From Schistocerca nitens (taxonomy: Eukaryota > Arthropoda > Insecta > Orthoptera > Acrididae), in assembly GCF_023898315.1 (NCBI RefSeq), contig NC_064619.1, forward strand, positions 297,576,150-297,640,149: a stretch of 64,000 nucleotides of DNA, given 5' to 3'. Under the pieces are notes generated by a model, which searched no databases, was not told the origin of the DNA, and saw nothing but the letters and a program-made list of their open reading frames with translations. A program made the position numbers and the translations under genes. This document shows, one piece after another, positions 44,088 through 55,778 of this stretch; positions within the stretch are counted from its first letter, which is position 1, and every line of letters begins with the position of its first letter.

Positions 44088-45083
44088 TGGATGAACACGA
44101 AAAACCAACAGCGACACTTGCAGTGGCGCAGATGCTGTCCGCTATGCAGTACTACAGAAGGGTCTTTTCATATTATGTCTCCAATATCCAGTTATGACAC
44201 TACTGATTATTGGTCACTGTGAAAGACCTAATTATCGTGGTGGATCGGCTACCGCTGTTCAGCAACCTCTGTTTCACAACCAGATTGGCTACAAAAACAT
44301 GAAGAACGAAACCAAAGAACCTGTTCCAGCAGAGAAGGCATTGGCAGTAATCCAGGACGGGTTTATTTCTGCTTCTGAGAGACTTATAGACACAGGATCC
44401 AGCATTCTGATAACGTTATTAACGAAAGATTTTGCTAGTATTGATAAATTAATGTTGAACACCGATGTGTCTGCATACATATTTCAATCTTTTAACTATA
44501 ACTGGCTTTGTTATTTCGATGACTAAAAATGAAAAACTTGAGAAATTAATTTAAAATATGTAGTCTAATGGTTATCGTTTCTGGTTATCAATACCGACGT
44601 TCCGGATTCGATTCCCAGCGCGATTTCAATTTTTTGTCTGTTGGAAAGATCTGGTAGGAAGTCCGTTCAGCCTTGTGTTCCCAAAATTTCTCGGAGTTTA
44701 TTTTCTAGCCTGAAATTCCATTTCTATACGACCAAAACTGTGTTTTTGCAAATCTGGTATTTCCTTGTACCGTTCGTAATGTGGCAGAAATTGTTACCCA
44801 ATAATACATTTATCAATATCATCAACGAGATACTAATTTTGTGCATTTCACTTATTCTGCTTTGTGAGAGATGCTTGATTTTTGCTCCACTCAGCACTGA
44901 GGCTTTACTGTTGTATTCCTGTTTGTTCCATTGTCACTTTCTAGGATTTTTGTTGATCTGTGTGAGGTTTTACATTTCTGCATTGCCTAAGAGAGGAATT
45001 ATTGTTAGTACCGATCTTACTAACTTTCTCTTGTGCTCGTGTACACTGATGTAACTGTTTACGAACAACGGCCTCGGCAGGTA
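44088..45083. other. Intronic, nothing firm
   Basis: AT-rich. 44560-44625 has a tRNA-like pattern (TCTAATGGTTATCG and box B-like GGATTCGATTCCC) and may be a truncated SINE head. The 137-codon ORF at 44641-45054 is hydrophobic and domain-free. Confidence 0.35.
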
Positions 45084-45092
45084 TGATTATTT

Positions 45093-45128
45093 TCATCATC
45101 ATCATCATCATCATCATCATCGTCGTCG
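45093..45128. repeat. (CAT)n microsatellite
   Basis: About nine CAT/ATC units followed by CGT variants. Confidence 0.93.
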
Positions 45129-45390
45129 GCTACATGACATACACTGCTAGAAAAATGCCACCTCTAGACTTTTCGAATGCAGTACGTCCTTCATCTACAC
45201 GTACAACCATTCACTTTTATCCTGTATGTTTTCAAACGTCAGACATTAGCTCGTCACGTTGCTATCTCTGGAAATCCGACAAAGAACTTACTTGACCCAT
45301 CTACAGTCCATGAGTGCATCGCTCTCCTGAAACCTCTATTTCATTTCTATAACACCACAATTACGTCTTTCACTATATTTGTTCACACTC

Positions 45391-45594
45391 ACCGCGCGGG
45401 ATTAGCCGAGCGGTATAAGGCGTTGCAGTCATGGACTGTGCGGCTGGTCCCGGCGGAGATTCGAGTCCTCCCTCGGGCATGGGGCTGTGTGTTTGTCCTT
45501 AGCGTAATTATTTAGGTTAAGTAGTGTGTAAGCTTAGGGACTGAAGACCTTAGCAATTAAGTCTCGTAAGATTTCACACACATTTGAACATTTT
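45391..45594 (+). mobile_element. tRNA-derived SINE, family B
   Basis: Head CGCGCGGGATTAGCCGAGCG, box B GATTCGAGTCC, tail with TTTCACACACATTTGAACAT. Target duplication TTTGTTCACACTC (45378-45390) and TTTGTTCACCCTC (45595-45607). Confidence 0.94.
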
Positions 45595-45607
45595 TTTGTT
45601 CACCCTC

Positions 45608-46104
45608 CGTTTGTTTGTCTCCCTGCCTCTTATAGTAATTCACATCACGTAATTCCCAATTTCTCGCTGATCCACCCTCAATTTTCAATGTTTTCGCATT
45701 AAAAGTCCATGTCTCACTGTCATCAGCCAAAACTGTTAATACACACAGACTGTAAACTTCTCTTTTCAGTATTGAAAACACTGTTTTATTCGCGAAGTGT
45801 TCTACCAGGGAAAGTCATAAAGTTTCAGTTACCGTCTCGAGAAAATAAAGTTACTTAATCAATATTTGGTTTTTTTGCAGATAAATGTCTGTAGTCATGC
45901 CACAGTACCGTAGCAAGCCGCTACAGGAGCCAAAACAAGATGGACCAACTCATCTCATCCCCACTTCACTCTTTTTTTCCCCTCCAGCAGCGAGCTCCGG
46001 TACTGTGGCACGGGAATTGCAGAGTGTTCCGGGGTTGCTGGTACATACCTGCAAACAAACAAATAGTCAAGTGCCTTTTACACTGCCGGAAAAGAAACCA
46101 CAAC
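45608..46104. other. Intronic, nothing recognised
   Basis: No signal that I can name. Confidence 0.4.
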
Positions 46105-46115
46105 AACAAAAAATA

Positions 46116-46309
46116 GCCGGCTGCGCTGGCCGAGCGGTTCTAGGCTCCTCATTCCGGAACCGCGCGACTGCTACGGTCGCAGGTTCGAATCCTGCCTCGG
46201 GCATGTATGCGTGTGATGTCCTTAAGTTAGTTAGGTTTAAGTAGTTCTAGGGGACTGATGACCTCAGATGTTGAGTCCCTTAGTGCTCAGAGCCATTTGA
46301 ACCATTTTG
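46116..46309 (+). mobile_element. tRNA-derived SINE, family A
   Basis: Box A TGGCCGAGCGG, box B intact. Perfect 11-bp target duplication AACAAAAAATA at 46105-46115 and 46310-46320. Confidence 0.96.
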
Positions 46310-46435
46310 AACAAAAAATAATTAATGTAGGGTAATGAAATTTCTGGAATACGTTTGTGTAGGTAACATATTTAATGATTAATATTGCAAGATCACAGGT
46401 TAACGTAAGAGCGAGATAAGCCATTGCAAATGTGA

Positions 46436-47664
46436 AATACTGGTACATTAATACCCGGTGTAACCGCCAAAATGTTGAATGCAAGGATGTGGACATGCAC
46501 TCATTGTGTTGTACAGGTGACGGTTGTCAGTCTGCGGGATGGAGTTCCATGCCTGTTGCAATTGGTCGGTCAATACAAGAACAGTTAATGCTGTTTGTGG
46601 ATGACGCTGAAGTTGTCGTCCGATGATATCCCATATGTGCTGGTGATGGAGCGGGCCAACACAAGATGTCGACGCTCCGTAGAGCAACTTGGGTTGCAAC
46701 AGCGGTATGTGGGCGAGCGTTATCGTGTTGGAAAACACTCCCTGGAATGCTGCTTATGAATGGCAGCTCAGCAGGTCGAATGAGCAGACTGACGTACAGA
46801 TTTGCAGTCAGGGTGCGTGGGATAACCACAAGACTGGTTCTGGTGTCATACGAAATCTCATCCCAACCATAGCTCGAGTTGTAGATCAAGTGAGTCTAGC
46901 ACACAGAGAGGTTAGTTGCAGGCCTCAAATAGCCTCCTTCTAACCAACACCTGACATCACTGGCACCGTGGAAGAAACAGCTTTCATTATAAAACACAAC
47001 AAACCTCCACCCTAACCTCCAACGAGCTCTCGCTTGACACCACTGAAGTCACAAATGGCGATGGTTTGAGTCGGTGGAACGCATGCTACAGGGCGTCTGA
47101 CTCGGGGCTGTTCTTGAAGTATCCGATTTCTAACAGTTCGCTGTGTCACTGTGATGCCAACTGCTGTTCAAATTGCTATTTCAATGTGAACCACCAGGCT
47201 CATACGCCGAATACGATGGTCTTCCTTCTTGCTAGTGCCACATGGCCGTCCAGAGCCCGGTCCTCTTGTGATCGTACAATCTCGTGATCACCGCTACCGG
47301 CAATCACGTACAATGGCTACATTCCTGCTTTCTGCAGAAGGAACATCCAGACTCCCGTAGCCCGATTACACAACCTCGTTCAAGCTCAGTGAGGTGTTGA
47401 TAATGGCGTCTTTGCCGCCGTATAGGCATTTTTGAGTAACATCAACTCACCACGTCCAGTCTCTAAACATCACAATCGTTACAGCCTGTATTTAAAGCAA
47501 ACCTGATTTGCATCCTCATAATGGCTCTACTAACGCCACTCGGATGCGACAGGAGCGAAATTTAAATAGACATCATCTTTTAGATGGAAAAAAACGTCTA
47601 CCAACGTTCGTTTATGTCGAACAAATCTTTCTTGGTGTAGCGATTTGTTTTCCGTCAGTGTATT
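46436..47664 (-). mobile_element. Tc1-like DNA transposon, decayed
   Basis: Minus-strand transposase: FQHDNARPHTAVATQ (46527-46889 frame) with the second catalytic Asp, then, across a frame break, a WPA-SP motif that should hold the final Glu, and a C-terminus ending GGYTGY (46448-46738 frame). The N-terminal half (46890-47470) is degraded. The right end TTGGTGTAGCGATTTG lies near 47632-47663; the left end near 46440 is shortened. Confidence 0.8.
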
Positions 47665-47879
47665 TTTGGAGGAGGTAACTACCACTCTTGTAGGCCTATC
47701 TTACTCCGTGGTTTGTATTATATTGCTGTCTACCCAGTTGCCGTCTTCGACAGTGACACTGTTTTCTTTCTGTATGTTGGTCGTATACGTTACACTGTCT
47801 GAGAAGGAAAAGGGGAGCTGCCAGAAGGGGCGCAGAAAATGAAGTCAAAATTCACCATTTGAGAGTGATTATAAAATCG

Positions 47880-48539
47880 AGTCAAATTCACACAAAAAAC
47901 TTGGCAGTATGAGCCCACTTATAAATATGATGTTTCATTTCCTCTGTCGGGATGTATGCACTGATTTGACTCGGTGGGAAGGGTTTCGAAAGCCATTGTA
48001 TCCTATCCTGCGGCAAGCGGCCTACAACTTTTGCAACAGTCCTTGATATCATGGTTACTGGCAACGGTCTCACACACGTTCTATTACGGACGGCTATGGG
48101 GATCTTACCAGCCACGGCAGAATCTTAACATCATGTAGAGAGCTCGTGAAAACACGTACCATTTATGGACCAGCACTGAATTGTCTTGTTGAAAAATGGC
48201 AAAACCCCCACCCCGCATAAGAGGTACCACTTCATTTTGTAACATACCGTTGTGCCGTCAGAGTATCCTTAGTCACTACCAGTCTTGACCTGAGCCATAC
48301 CCAATGGCTCCCTACACCATGACGCTGGAATAACACCTTTGCGTTTCCCTAAAGCATTGGAAGGATATGATCTCTCCCCATGTCACCGACATACTCTCTG
48401 ACGATGGTCATCCGAGTAGTGAAGAACTTTGATTGATCGTTGAACACAGTGGAACTTCATTCATCAGCAGCCCATGCTTCGTGGTCACACTACCAGTGCA
48501 AACGCAGCCATTTATGTTGTGGTGGTAGCCGTCTTACAT
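47880..48539 (-). mobile_element. Tc1-like transposon remnant
   Basis: Same family as 6850-7900; the CCTATCCTGCGGCAAG stretch at 48001 and the following 400 bp align with it. No catalytic motif is in frame. Truncated by, or ending near, the SINE at 48540. Confidence 0.6.
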
Positions 48540-48738
48540 AGTTAAAAAAAATGGCTCTGACACTATGGGACATAACTTCTGAGGGCACCAGTCCTCTAGA
48601 ACTTAAAACTCCTTAAACCTAACTAACCTAAGGACATCACACACACCCATGCCCGAGGCAGGATTCGAACCTGCGATCGCAGCGGTCACGCGGTTCCAGA
48701 CTGAAGCGCCTAGAACCGCACAGCCACACCGGCCGGCT
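48540..48738 (-). mobile_element. tRNA-derived SINE, family A
   Basis: Minus orientation, box B complement intact. Imperfect target duplication GCCGTCTTACA (48528-48538) and GCCATCTCACA (48739-48749). Confidence 0.92.
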
Positions 48739-48749
48739 GCCATCTCACA

Positions 48750-49220
48750 CCGCTGGACTTTTCCCTCTGTGTTTACGTCAAGACATTGGTGTATCAAACC
48801 CTCACAGACACAGACGAAGACCTACTTGCTAGGATCCACGTTATCTGTCTTCTGGTACAATAGGTACTAGGGTCTCTTGAGAGGGTGCGGTAGAACTTCA
48901 TGAGCCATTGTCATGCATGCACTAGACCTGCGGTAGTTGCTTTGAATATTTACTGTGACTTATGCTGTTGTTATGCGGTGTAAACTGTGTATGATCATAA
49001 CAGAATAAATATGCATTTCCCACCATGGTTCCCTACCTCAGTATAATCGATTGTGGATTCACTATCACCAATTTCAGTTTCACCCAAAAGATTTGAGACA
49101 CTCCGTAGAGCCCTCAGTATATTAAAATGGGCAGAATCTACAACTTCTGTCTCAAAGAGTGTTTATAAAGGTTTTGTTTTAACATACTACGAATGTGACA
49201 CGTTACATGTGTGTTCGCAG
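48750..49220. other. End of CSP intron, nothing recognised
   Basis: AT-rich sequence up to the acceptor GTGTTCGCAG. Confidence 0.4.
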
Positions 49221-49447
49221 AGGTGCTGCCAGACGCGCTCAAGTCGGATTGCTCCAAGTGCTCGGCCAAGCAGAAGGAGAACGTGCGAAAGGTGTTCGAG
49301 TTCATGATGAAGGAGCGCAGCGCTGATTGGCAGCGCCTCTCCCGCAAATACGACCCGGACGGCGAGCACAAGAAGCGGCTGGAGGCGAAGCTGAAGGAAG
49401 CTCAGCAGCAGCAGAAGTCAGCGGAGGCGGCGACGGCGGCTGCGTAG
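49221..49447 (+). CDS. Chemosensory protein (CSP, OS-D family), exon 2
   Basis: Completes codon 72 (A|AG, Lys) and runs 74 more codons to the TAG stop at 49445-49447. It carries VLPDALKSDCSKCSAKQ, the CSP core with Cys82 and Cys85. With Cys56 and Cys63 of exon 1 the spacing is C-X6-C-X18-C-X2-C, the family signature; the cysteines form two small disulphide loops in known CSPs. Then come KVFEFMMKERSADW, RLSRKYDPDG and a long charged helix ending in four Gln and an Ala-rich tail (residues about 128-146). The frame join is unique: only phase 1 at AG|AGG joins the two parts of the signature. No damage seen. The gene looks functional. Confidence 0.94.
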
Positions 49448-50375
49448 GCACCAGCGCACCATCCCAGTTTCAGTCACGTGATTCCCTACTTGTTAACAGA
49501 GGCCCGTCTTGCCCAAACTATTAAGGGATTCCACTCAGCTGGGGAGGTACCCAAAGTGATGCCAGTCTCTGTCCGTACACTGATAAACGTTCACAGTAGC
49601 AGTATTACATGCAAACATCCTACCAACTGACCAGTCTGTAGTGAAGAAGACTCAGTCATCTGATGATTCTATTAATAGTGTTATTTTCTGTCACTTTAGA
49701 TGCAATACCCGGTGGTGTTGCATTCGAGTAACAATGTCGCACGGTAGTTGCAAACCTTAAACACAAACTAATTCCCTGTATTTCTGTGCATTCACCTATA
49801 GCAGCTTAGCCAAGAATAGTTTTAGGAAGGAAGTGTCAATAGAAAAATGCAACTGGTACGAGAATCAATGGTTTAGCTTTGTTTGTTATTGATAACTGAG
49901 CAAGATAGTAATCTCGCCACTGTAGTTAAAGCCAATGAACTAGGAATCAAACTTTGGTAGTAAATCAGTTTCAGAGAGTTGGAATACCACCAGCCCTCTT
50001 GCTCAAAATGACACCAACCGTAATGGACAACTTTCAAACGAAAAGTATCAGCAGCTATTTGCATTGGAAACACCTTAAAACACATTTTTCATGCTTATTA
50101 CTCTGTCATACCATCGAAAAGGGAATTCCTCTTTCTTTGTCTGAACTTAAATTAACCTACATCTGTTATTCAAATTTTTGTTGCTTTCTGTTTATACTCT
50201 TCCCTCAACTCTATTTTGCATTAAATTTACTTCTCCCTGCACTGTCAACGAGACATTTGTTAAGCAAGACAGCGGTATGTATGTGTCCTACTATTACCCA
50301 CTGGGGTGCAAAGACTGATCCTAAAAATATCTGTAGTCCTAAATGTTCTAATAAATAAAATCTGAAAAACATCCA
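49448..50375 (+). other. Probable CSP 3' UTR
   Basis: No transposon signature. Ends near overlapping AATAAA signals at 50350-50355 and 50354-50359, followed by GT-rich sequence (TTGCTGTGGTTGTTC at 50391), the layout of a cleavage/polyadenylation site. The UTR length is inferred; an earlier site is possible. Confidence 0.55.
50350..50359 (+). terminator. Overlapping polyadenylation signals
   Basis: Two AATAAA hexamers overlap by two bases; GT-rich downstream element about 30 bp later. Confidence 0.55.
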
Positions 50376-51201
50376 ACTCGTTTACTTTATTGCTGTGGTT
50401 GTTCTTCGTAGAGGACAGTCAGCGCTCAGCAGGTAAGTGTGGGCGGCCTTGAGAGTAAGGCTTCGACGGACGTGCCAGCACTACTGTTCCTTTGACATGC
50501 AGCCTTGTCTCGTGGAAAAGCGTTTCCTTTCTAACTTGTTACACGAGGCAGGACATGGTATTACAAATGAACTAATGCTAAGTCACATTAGACCGAGTCA
50601 CAAACGTAGGTGAAATGAGTGCAGCGCTCTGGACGATTGCTGGCGCCATCAATTATCTATTCTTTTCTGTTTGATGTCTCACCAATGAGGAATAACAAGA
50701 ATCTCAGAACATGATGTGTCGAGAAATGACGAGGTACTGTCTAAGCTCATTTGCAAAAGGATCAGCTGTATTTATTTCAGTAACAATATTTCAAAGCAGA
50801 ACTTACAACCGGAACAACCGACTTCACAAACGAATTAAATGCAAGGAATTTTCCTGAAATTGCCATGCAATTGTAATGAAATTACACAGACCTTCATCCA
50901 TTACCACCCTGCATTGAACAGATACAGTATCAAACTTTTTCTCATTTTCCAGAACACATATGAAATTGAGGGAAGTGGGAAGAGATGCGATGTTCCAACT
51001 CTGCCACCTCTAGGGCCATCCTCTAGTAGAGGATTCTACACAAAGTACTTTGAGATAAAGAATTAGTTAACATCTTATACATTGTAGCTATAGCTTAGGT
51101 TCATAATTGCTGTTGGTGACGACCACCTGTCTCACTGCTTGCACTGAGCTCTGATTTTAGAATCATATGGCTCCATTACTTTCATGCGTCGTTTATGATA
51201 G
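50376..51201. other. Intergenic, nothing recognised
   Basis: No ORF of note, no repeat ends. Confidence 0.4.
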
Positions 51202-51215
51202 GGACGTAACTGATG

Positions 51216-51418
51216 GTTCAAAATGGTTCAAATGGCTCTGAGCACTATGGGACACAACTGCTGTGGTCACCAGTCCCCTAGAACTTAGAACTACTTAAAC
51301 CTAACTAACCTAAGGACATCACACACATCCATGCCCGAGGCAGGATTCGAACCTGCGACCGTAGCAGTCGCACGGTTCCGGACTGCGTGCCTAGAACCGC
51401 GAGACCACCGCGGCCGGC
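51216..51418 (-). mobile_element. tRNA-derived SINE, family A
   Basis: Perfect 14-bp target duplication GGACGTAACTGATG at 51202-51215 and 51419-51432. Confidence 0.97.
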
Positions 51419-51432
51419 GGACGTAACTGATG

Positions 51433-51961
51433 CTCCACCACTTTCTATACTGTACATTAATTGATGAATGACTTCTGATGTAATCTAACACCATCCCCTC
51501 TAATTCTACTGTGCAAACACTTCTTTGCTAACATTCTGTGGCTTGAAAGCCACAGTTTATATTAAATTTTAGACAGAGAAATTTCCTCAATTTATTTTAT
51601 TTATTATTTATGAATTTACACTACCTGACGGAAAAGGGAGGAGGAAAGGGAGAAGGAAACGAAATGAAATTTCAGGGATTATTGCAGTGATTAGAAAACA
51701 GAGTCAAATTTATGAGTCGGTAGGGGGGAAAAATTCAAAGTGGCCCCCTAAATTGTTACCGGATTTCCTTATGTAAAGAGCACGTATCACATTCAGAGTC
51801 ATCCCCTCCTCCCACAAACCATACATAATCCTTTGCCCATCCCCAATGTTCTAGACCAGTTGGGTGAATTATAAATTTTGGGAAATTCAAATGGACGTTA
51901 TCCTGTTGTTCAGGACACATTGTTGCCAGATCTCCATAACACTCACTTGTATGTACTCTTA
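51433..51961. other. Intergenic, nothing recognised
   Basis: AT-rich with an A/G-rich stretch (51625-51665). Confidence 0.4.
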
Positions 51962-52290
51962 AGATGTGTTTATGTAAATCTATTTTATGATCATAATGTT
52001 CCCGGGTTCGATTCCCGGCAGGGTGAGGGATTTTCTCTGCCTCGTGATGACTGGGTGTTGTGTGATGTCCTTAGGTTAGTTAGTTTTGAGTAGTTCTAAG
52101 TTCTAGGGGACTGATGACCATAGATGTTAAGTCCCATAGTGCTCAGTGCCATTTGAACAATTTGATCATAATGTAAACAAACTGCTCACTTGGCTGTGGC
52201 CATTATGTAAACAAAATGGCTCAAAGATGCTTTTATCCTTACATAAACAAACCACTCAGTTGTGGTCTTAGATGTGTTTATGTAAACCAA
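51962..52290. promoter_or_regulatory. Cluster of forkhead-like GTAAACA motifs
   Basis: The phrase TTATGTAAAC(A) or its complement occurs near 51969, 52173, 52205, 52240 and 52274. TGTTTAC/GTAAACA is the forkhead (FOXO-type) core. A SINE (52000-52162) lies inside. It could equally be a decayed short tandem repeat. Confidence 0.3.
52000..52162 (+). mobile_element. SINE, family C
   Basis: Starts within a tRNA-like head at box B GGGTTCGATTCCCGG, then CTGCCTCGTGATGACTGGGT and the tail shared with family A. Perfect 12-bp target duplication TGATCATAATGT at 51988-51999 and 52163-52174. Box A is missing, so 5'-truncated. Confidence 0.94.
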
Positions 52291-53067
52291 ATTTATGACC
52301 CAAAAACTGACATAATGGCTACCGAGGCACTTTGATATCGAGACTCAAATTTATAACCATCTTCCACTGCCACAGTTTTTGGGCAGTTTGATACAATTTT
52401 GGGGTAATTTGTTGCATTTTTGGTGGAAACCTTGTCAATTTTCTCCAAATATTCCAAATACCCACGTTCGAGATCGTCAGTCAAAGACACATGTACTCAA
52501 GATTTTGGTATCAGTGCCATTCTATCGCTTTGACGTGCTGATGGCACGCAGTAGCCGATTGTACCTATCTTCGAAACATTATCCGGAGCCCAGTGCGATT
52601 ATTCAGTAATCGAAACGATTATTTACTGTTTCAGAAAGTTTCATGTTTTTCTTTGTGAGAAGAAATTTCATATTATCGCAATTGATAAGCGCCGTACAAC
52701 ACTATTTGTCCCCATTCCTGGCTCCTGGACACGACGGAACAGCGGCTGCAACAATGGGCTCCATTTATAAGTAATTACTAGTATTTGATCGACTGCAGAC
52801 CCATCATGCAGCACGCCAATGCGGACGCTCTTTGTTACCTGTCTTGCTGACAGGACGCAGACTTCGGCAGGTAGAAAGCCGTGTGTTTTGCCCCAGACGT
52901 CAATCAGCGCCACATGCTCGATGTATTTCTAATTGTGGCGTGCGTACGTAGTATCGGCGGAAACTAAGTGAAATCCGTTACTTGGCAAGGTATGCAATGA
53001 GGCTGACCACAGCGCCACACACTTGGCATCAGAACACACCTTTTGTTGAGGCACTGCCTCGGCACAT
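52291..53067. other. Intergenic, nothing recognised
   Basis: No clear signal. Confidence 0.4.
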
Positions 53068-54360
53068 GATGTTTCACAATTCATGTTATACCGTTCTAGA
53101 GGCTGTACAGGGGACTTAGTAGAACAAGGTTTAAGTGGGAGTGCATGTCCGGTAAAGATTCGTTTCCATGTTACAAGGAAAACAAGAGCTACCCGGTCGC
53201 ACGCTAGATGTTTCTTTCGCAGTTCGCTTATTGCGGTGGGCTACCGGCATTCGTGAATTGCGCGATGGCCCAAAGTAACATGATGTCCTCTGTTTCAGTC
53301 TGCCTTGTTTTCGTGCTTACTAGTGATGCGTCAGTTTACGTTAAGGTGACTAGTACTGCTGTAACAGGATTCCTGAGTACACATTCTCAGAGTATACCGA
53401 TAAGTCGTCGATTTACGGTGCAGCACGCAGTAATGCAAGAGAAGCTCAATGTCTGTACCACGAATACTATCCAAATCTTGTGACTCGGTGGTAAATTCAC
53501 TGGCGATAGAGCAAACTGTGGTGCTGGAAGAAGGCAGCGCAGTGTCGTATTGGAAGACGAAAGGCTTCATGAAGCTGAATGGAACCCATCGACAAGTACT
53601 CGAGCTATTACACGTGGTTTGTATGTGTCTCACTCGTCTCTTTTGCGTGTTCTGGGTGAACATCAACTCCTCTCAGATCCTCCTCAGAAGGTAGACGCCA
53701 CACTTCCGGCGGATTTTGCACCGCTCGTCAATTTCTGTAATTGGTTATTACACCGTTCTGTGGATTTACCTGAATTTATCAAGGTGACTTTTATCGAAGA
53801 AGCGCGTTTCAACAGGGAATGTGTTTTGAATGTTCGAAATAGCCGCATTTGGGATGAAGAAAGCAGCCAAAGCCACGTGTACGCGAAGATTTCAGTACAC
53901 CTTCGGCATCAGTGTCAGGGCAGGTATCTGTGATGGTCTTGTGATTGGGCCATGAAACTTCGCTCTCCACCTAATGAGTGCCAGGTACATGATACTTCTG
54001 CAACAAGTGCTGGCGGAGTTTTTGGAAGATGTGCACTGGACATACGGCACGAACTGTGGTTCCAGTATGTTCGCCTCCGAAACCGTTTGAACGTAGTCTA
54101 TAGAATCAGATGGATTGTTCGAGATGTTCCATATGCTCGGCCACCAAGATCCCCAGATTTAACCCTTTTGGACTTTTCTTGCCTGCCCACTTGAAAATCT
54201 TCTTTACGAAACTGTTGTCCAGTCGGAGGAAGATCTTGTTGCACGGTTCATTGCTGTGGTAGAAGTGATTAACCATACACCAGGCAGATTTTATGCGAAC
54301 TTACTGAGTAGATAGACTGTTTGTACCTAACTTGGTGATCATCGTATAGAGAAACTGTAG
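53068..54360 (+). mobile_element. Mariner-like transposon remnant (DD41D-type relative)
   Basis: Left part GTTTCACAATTCATGTTATA (53071) resembles the start of the MITE at 22061. Transposase pieces on +: 53550-53933 (STSTRAITRGLYVSHSSLLR, helix-turn-helix; VNFCNWLLH; VTFIEEARFN where FTDEA.FT is expected) and 53952-54194 (IRHELWFQYV, RWIVRDVPYARPPRSPDL, TLLDF). The first catalytic Asp has become Glu, the HDG-PAH motif is altered, and frames are broken. Inactive. Confidence 0.75.
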
Positions 54361-54414
54361 TAATATCACAGTAAATTGTAGTGACCCTTGCATATTTTTT
54401 TCTGAGGGGAAAGA

Positions 54415-54600
54415 TGAAAAATGCTGGCTACAAGGATATACAAACGACACCCAACGATATACAACCACGTATTACTGCAGCCTGCTAGGACATCTTTGCT
54501 GAAATGCTAGCACGTGTGCAGCACTCGCTTCGTACCAGATTGGAAGTGTGTCTTGCTGTTTTACCTGCAATCGTTTCGAACACAACCTGTGATGGTCAGT
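54415..54600 (+). mobile_element. Transposase C-terminal fragment
   Basis: Reads NDIQPRITAAC and EMLARVQHSLRTRLEVCL across an in-frame stop, like the C-terminal helices of mariner-type transposases. Possibly from a second copy of the preceding family. Confidence 0.4.
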
Positions 54601-54654
54601 TGTCTCTCTACCGTCAGAATCCACATAACTAGTGCAAGGACCTATGTTGTTCTT

Positions 54655-54945
54655 TAGTGTGCGTTACCAGAATCCCGTCCGATCACAGAAGTTGTCGGGC
54701 TTGGATGGATCACTGCCCTGGTCTGCCGAGCAGGGCGAGTGCACTCAGCCCTTGTGACGCCAATTGATAAGCTGCCTGATTCAGAAGTAGCGACGGCACT
54801 GGTCACGAAAACTGAAAACGGCCAGGAGAGCGGTTGCTGACCACATGCCCCTCTGTATCCGCATCCGGTCACGACTAAGAGCTGAAGAAGACACGGCGGC
54901 CGATCGGTACCATTGGGCCTCCAATGGCTGTTCCTAAGGTGTCTG
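54655..54945 (+). mobile_element. 5S rRNA-derived SINE (SINE3 type), 5'-truncated
   Basis: Head CCCGTCCGATCACAGAAGTT at 54673-54692 matches the internal 5S promoter region (box A/C area), followed by GGGCTTGGATGG and the same body as the copies at 21791 and 60306 (ACACGGCGGCCGATCGGTAC). Confidence 0.85.
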
Positions 54946-55175
54946 TTCTTGTGTTACCACAGGTACTGGACAAGTGTCGGTGTGGGAACTTTTCAAAATA
55001 CGATATCTCGTAAGTGACTCGCACTAGAATGCTACAACAAACAACACTCACATTCGAATTTACACTATTGTTAGTTTGTTAACTTCAGTATCTAGGCATT
55101 GTGCCATTTAAAAGAGTATATTTTTATATAATGAGTACACTCTCTATGTATTATTACAATCTGTTGATTCGCTTA

Positions 55176-55375
55176 CGCCGGCCGTGGTGGCCGTGCGGTT
55201 CTAGGCGCTGCAGTCCGGAACCGCGAGACTGCTACGGTCGCAGGTTCGAATCCTGCCTCGGGCATAGATGTGTGTGATGTCCTTAGGTTAGTTAGGTTTA
55301 AGTAGTTCTAGTTCTAGGGGACTGATGACCTAAGATGTTACGTCCCATAGTGCTCAGAGCCATTTCAACCATTTT
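55176..55375 (+). mobile_element. tRNA-derived SINE, family A
   Basis: Box B intact. Target duplication TTGATTCGCTTA (55164-55175) and TTGATTCGCTAA (55376-55387). Confidence 0.95.
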
Positions 55376-55778
55376 TTGATTCGCTAACAATACGAGCCTC
55401 AAGTATCAATCCATTCTGTGAAAAAAGGAACATCGGTAGCACCTTCCATTTCAAGAATATTTCCTGTGCACGTTTTAATGATTCACCCTACATATACAGG
55501 GTGGTCCATTGGTAGTGACCGGGCCAAATGTCTCACGAAATAAGCGTCAAACGAAAAACCTACAAAGAAAGAAACTCGTCTAGCTTGAAGGGGGAAACCA
55601 GATGGCGCTATGGTTGGCCTGCTAGATGGCGCTGCCATAGGTCAAACGGGTATCAACTGCGTTTTTTTAAATAGGAACCCCCATTTTTTAAATTACATAT
55701 TCGTGTAGTACTTAAAGAAATATGAATGTTTTAGTTGGACCACATTTTCCGCTTTGTGATAGATGGCGCTGTAATAGT

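Larger units (their letters stand above)
20134..49220 (+). other. CSP intron, 29,087 bp
   Basis: GT at 20134-20135 and AG at 49219-49220. The acceptor reads GTGTTCGCAG with a weak pyrimidine tract. The intron is phase 1. It consists largely of transposable elements listed separately, in both orientations. No other host exon is recognisable in it. Confidence 0.88.

Noticed and set aside
44641-45054. A 137-codon hydrophobic ORF
   Set aside because: Hydrophobicity comes from T-rich sequence; no family features, no flanking gene signals.
50839-51066. Extra CSP-like or other exon downstream of the gene
   Set aside because: 75-codon ORF without cysteine spacing, splice signals or known domain.
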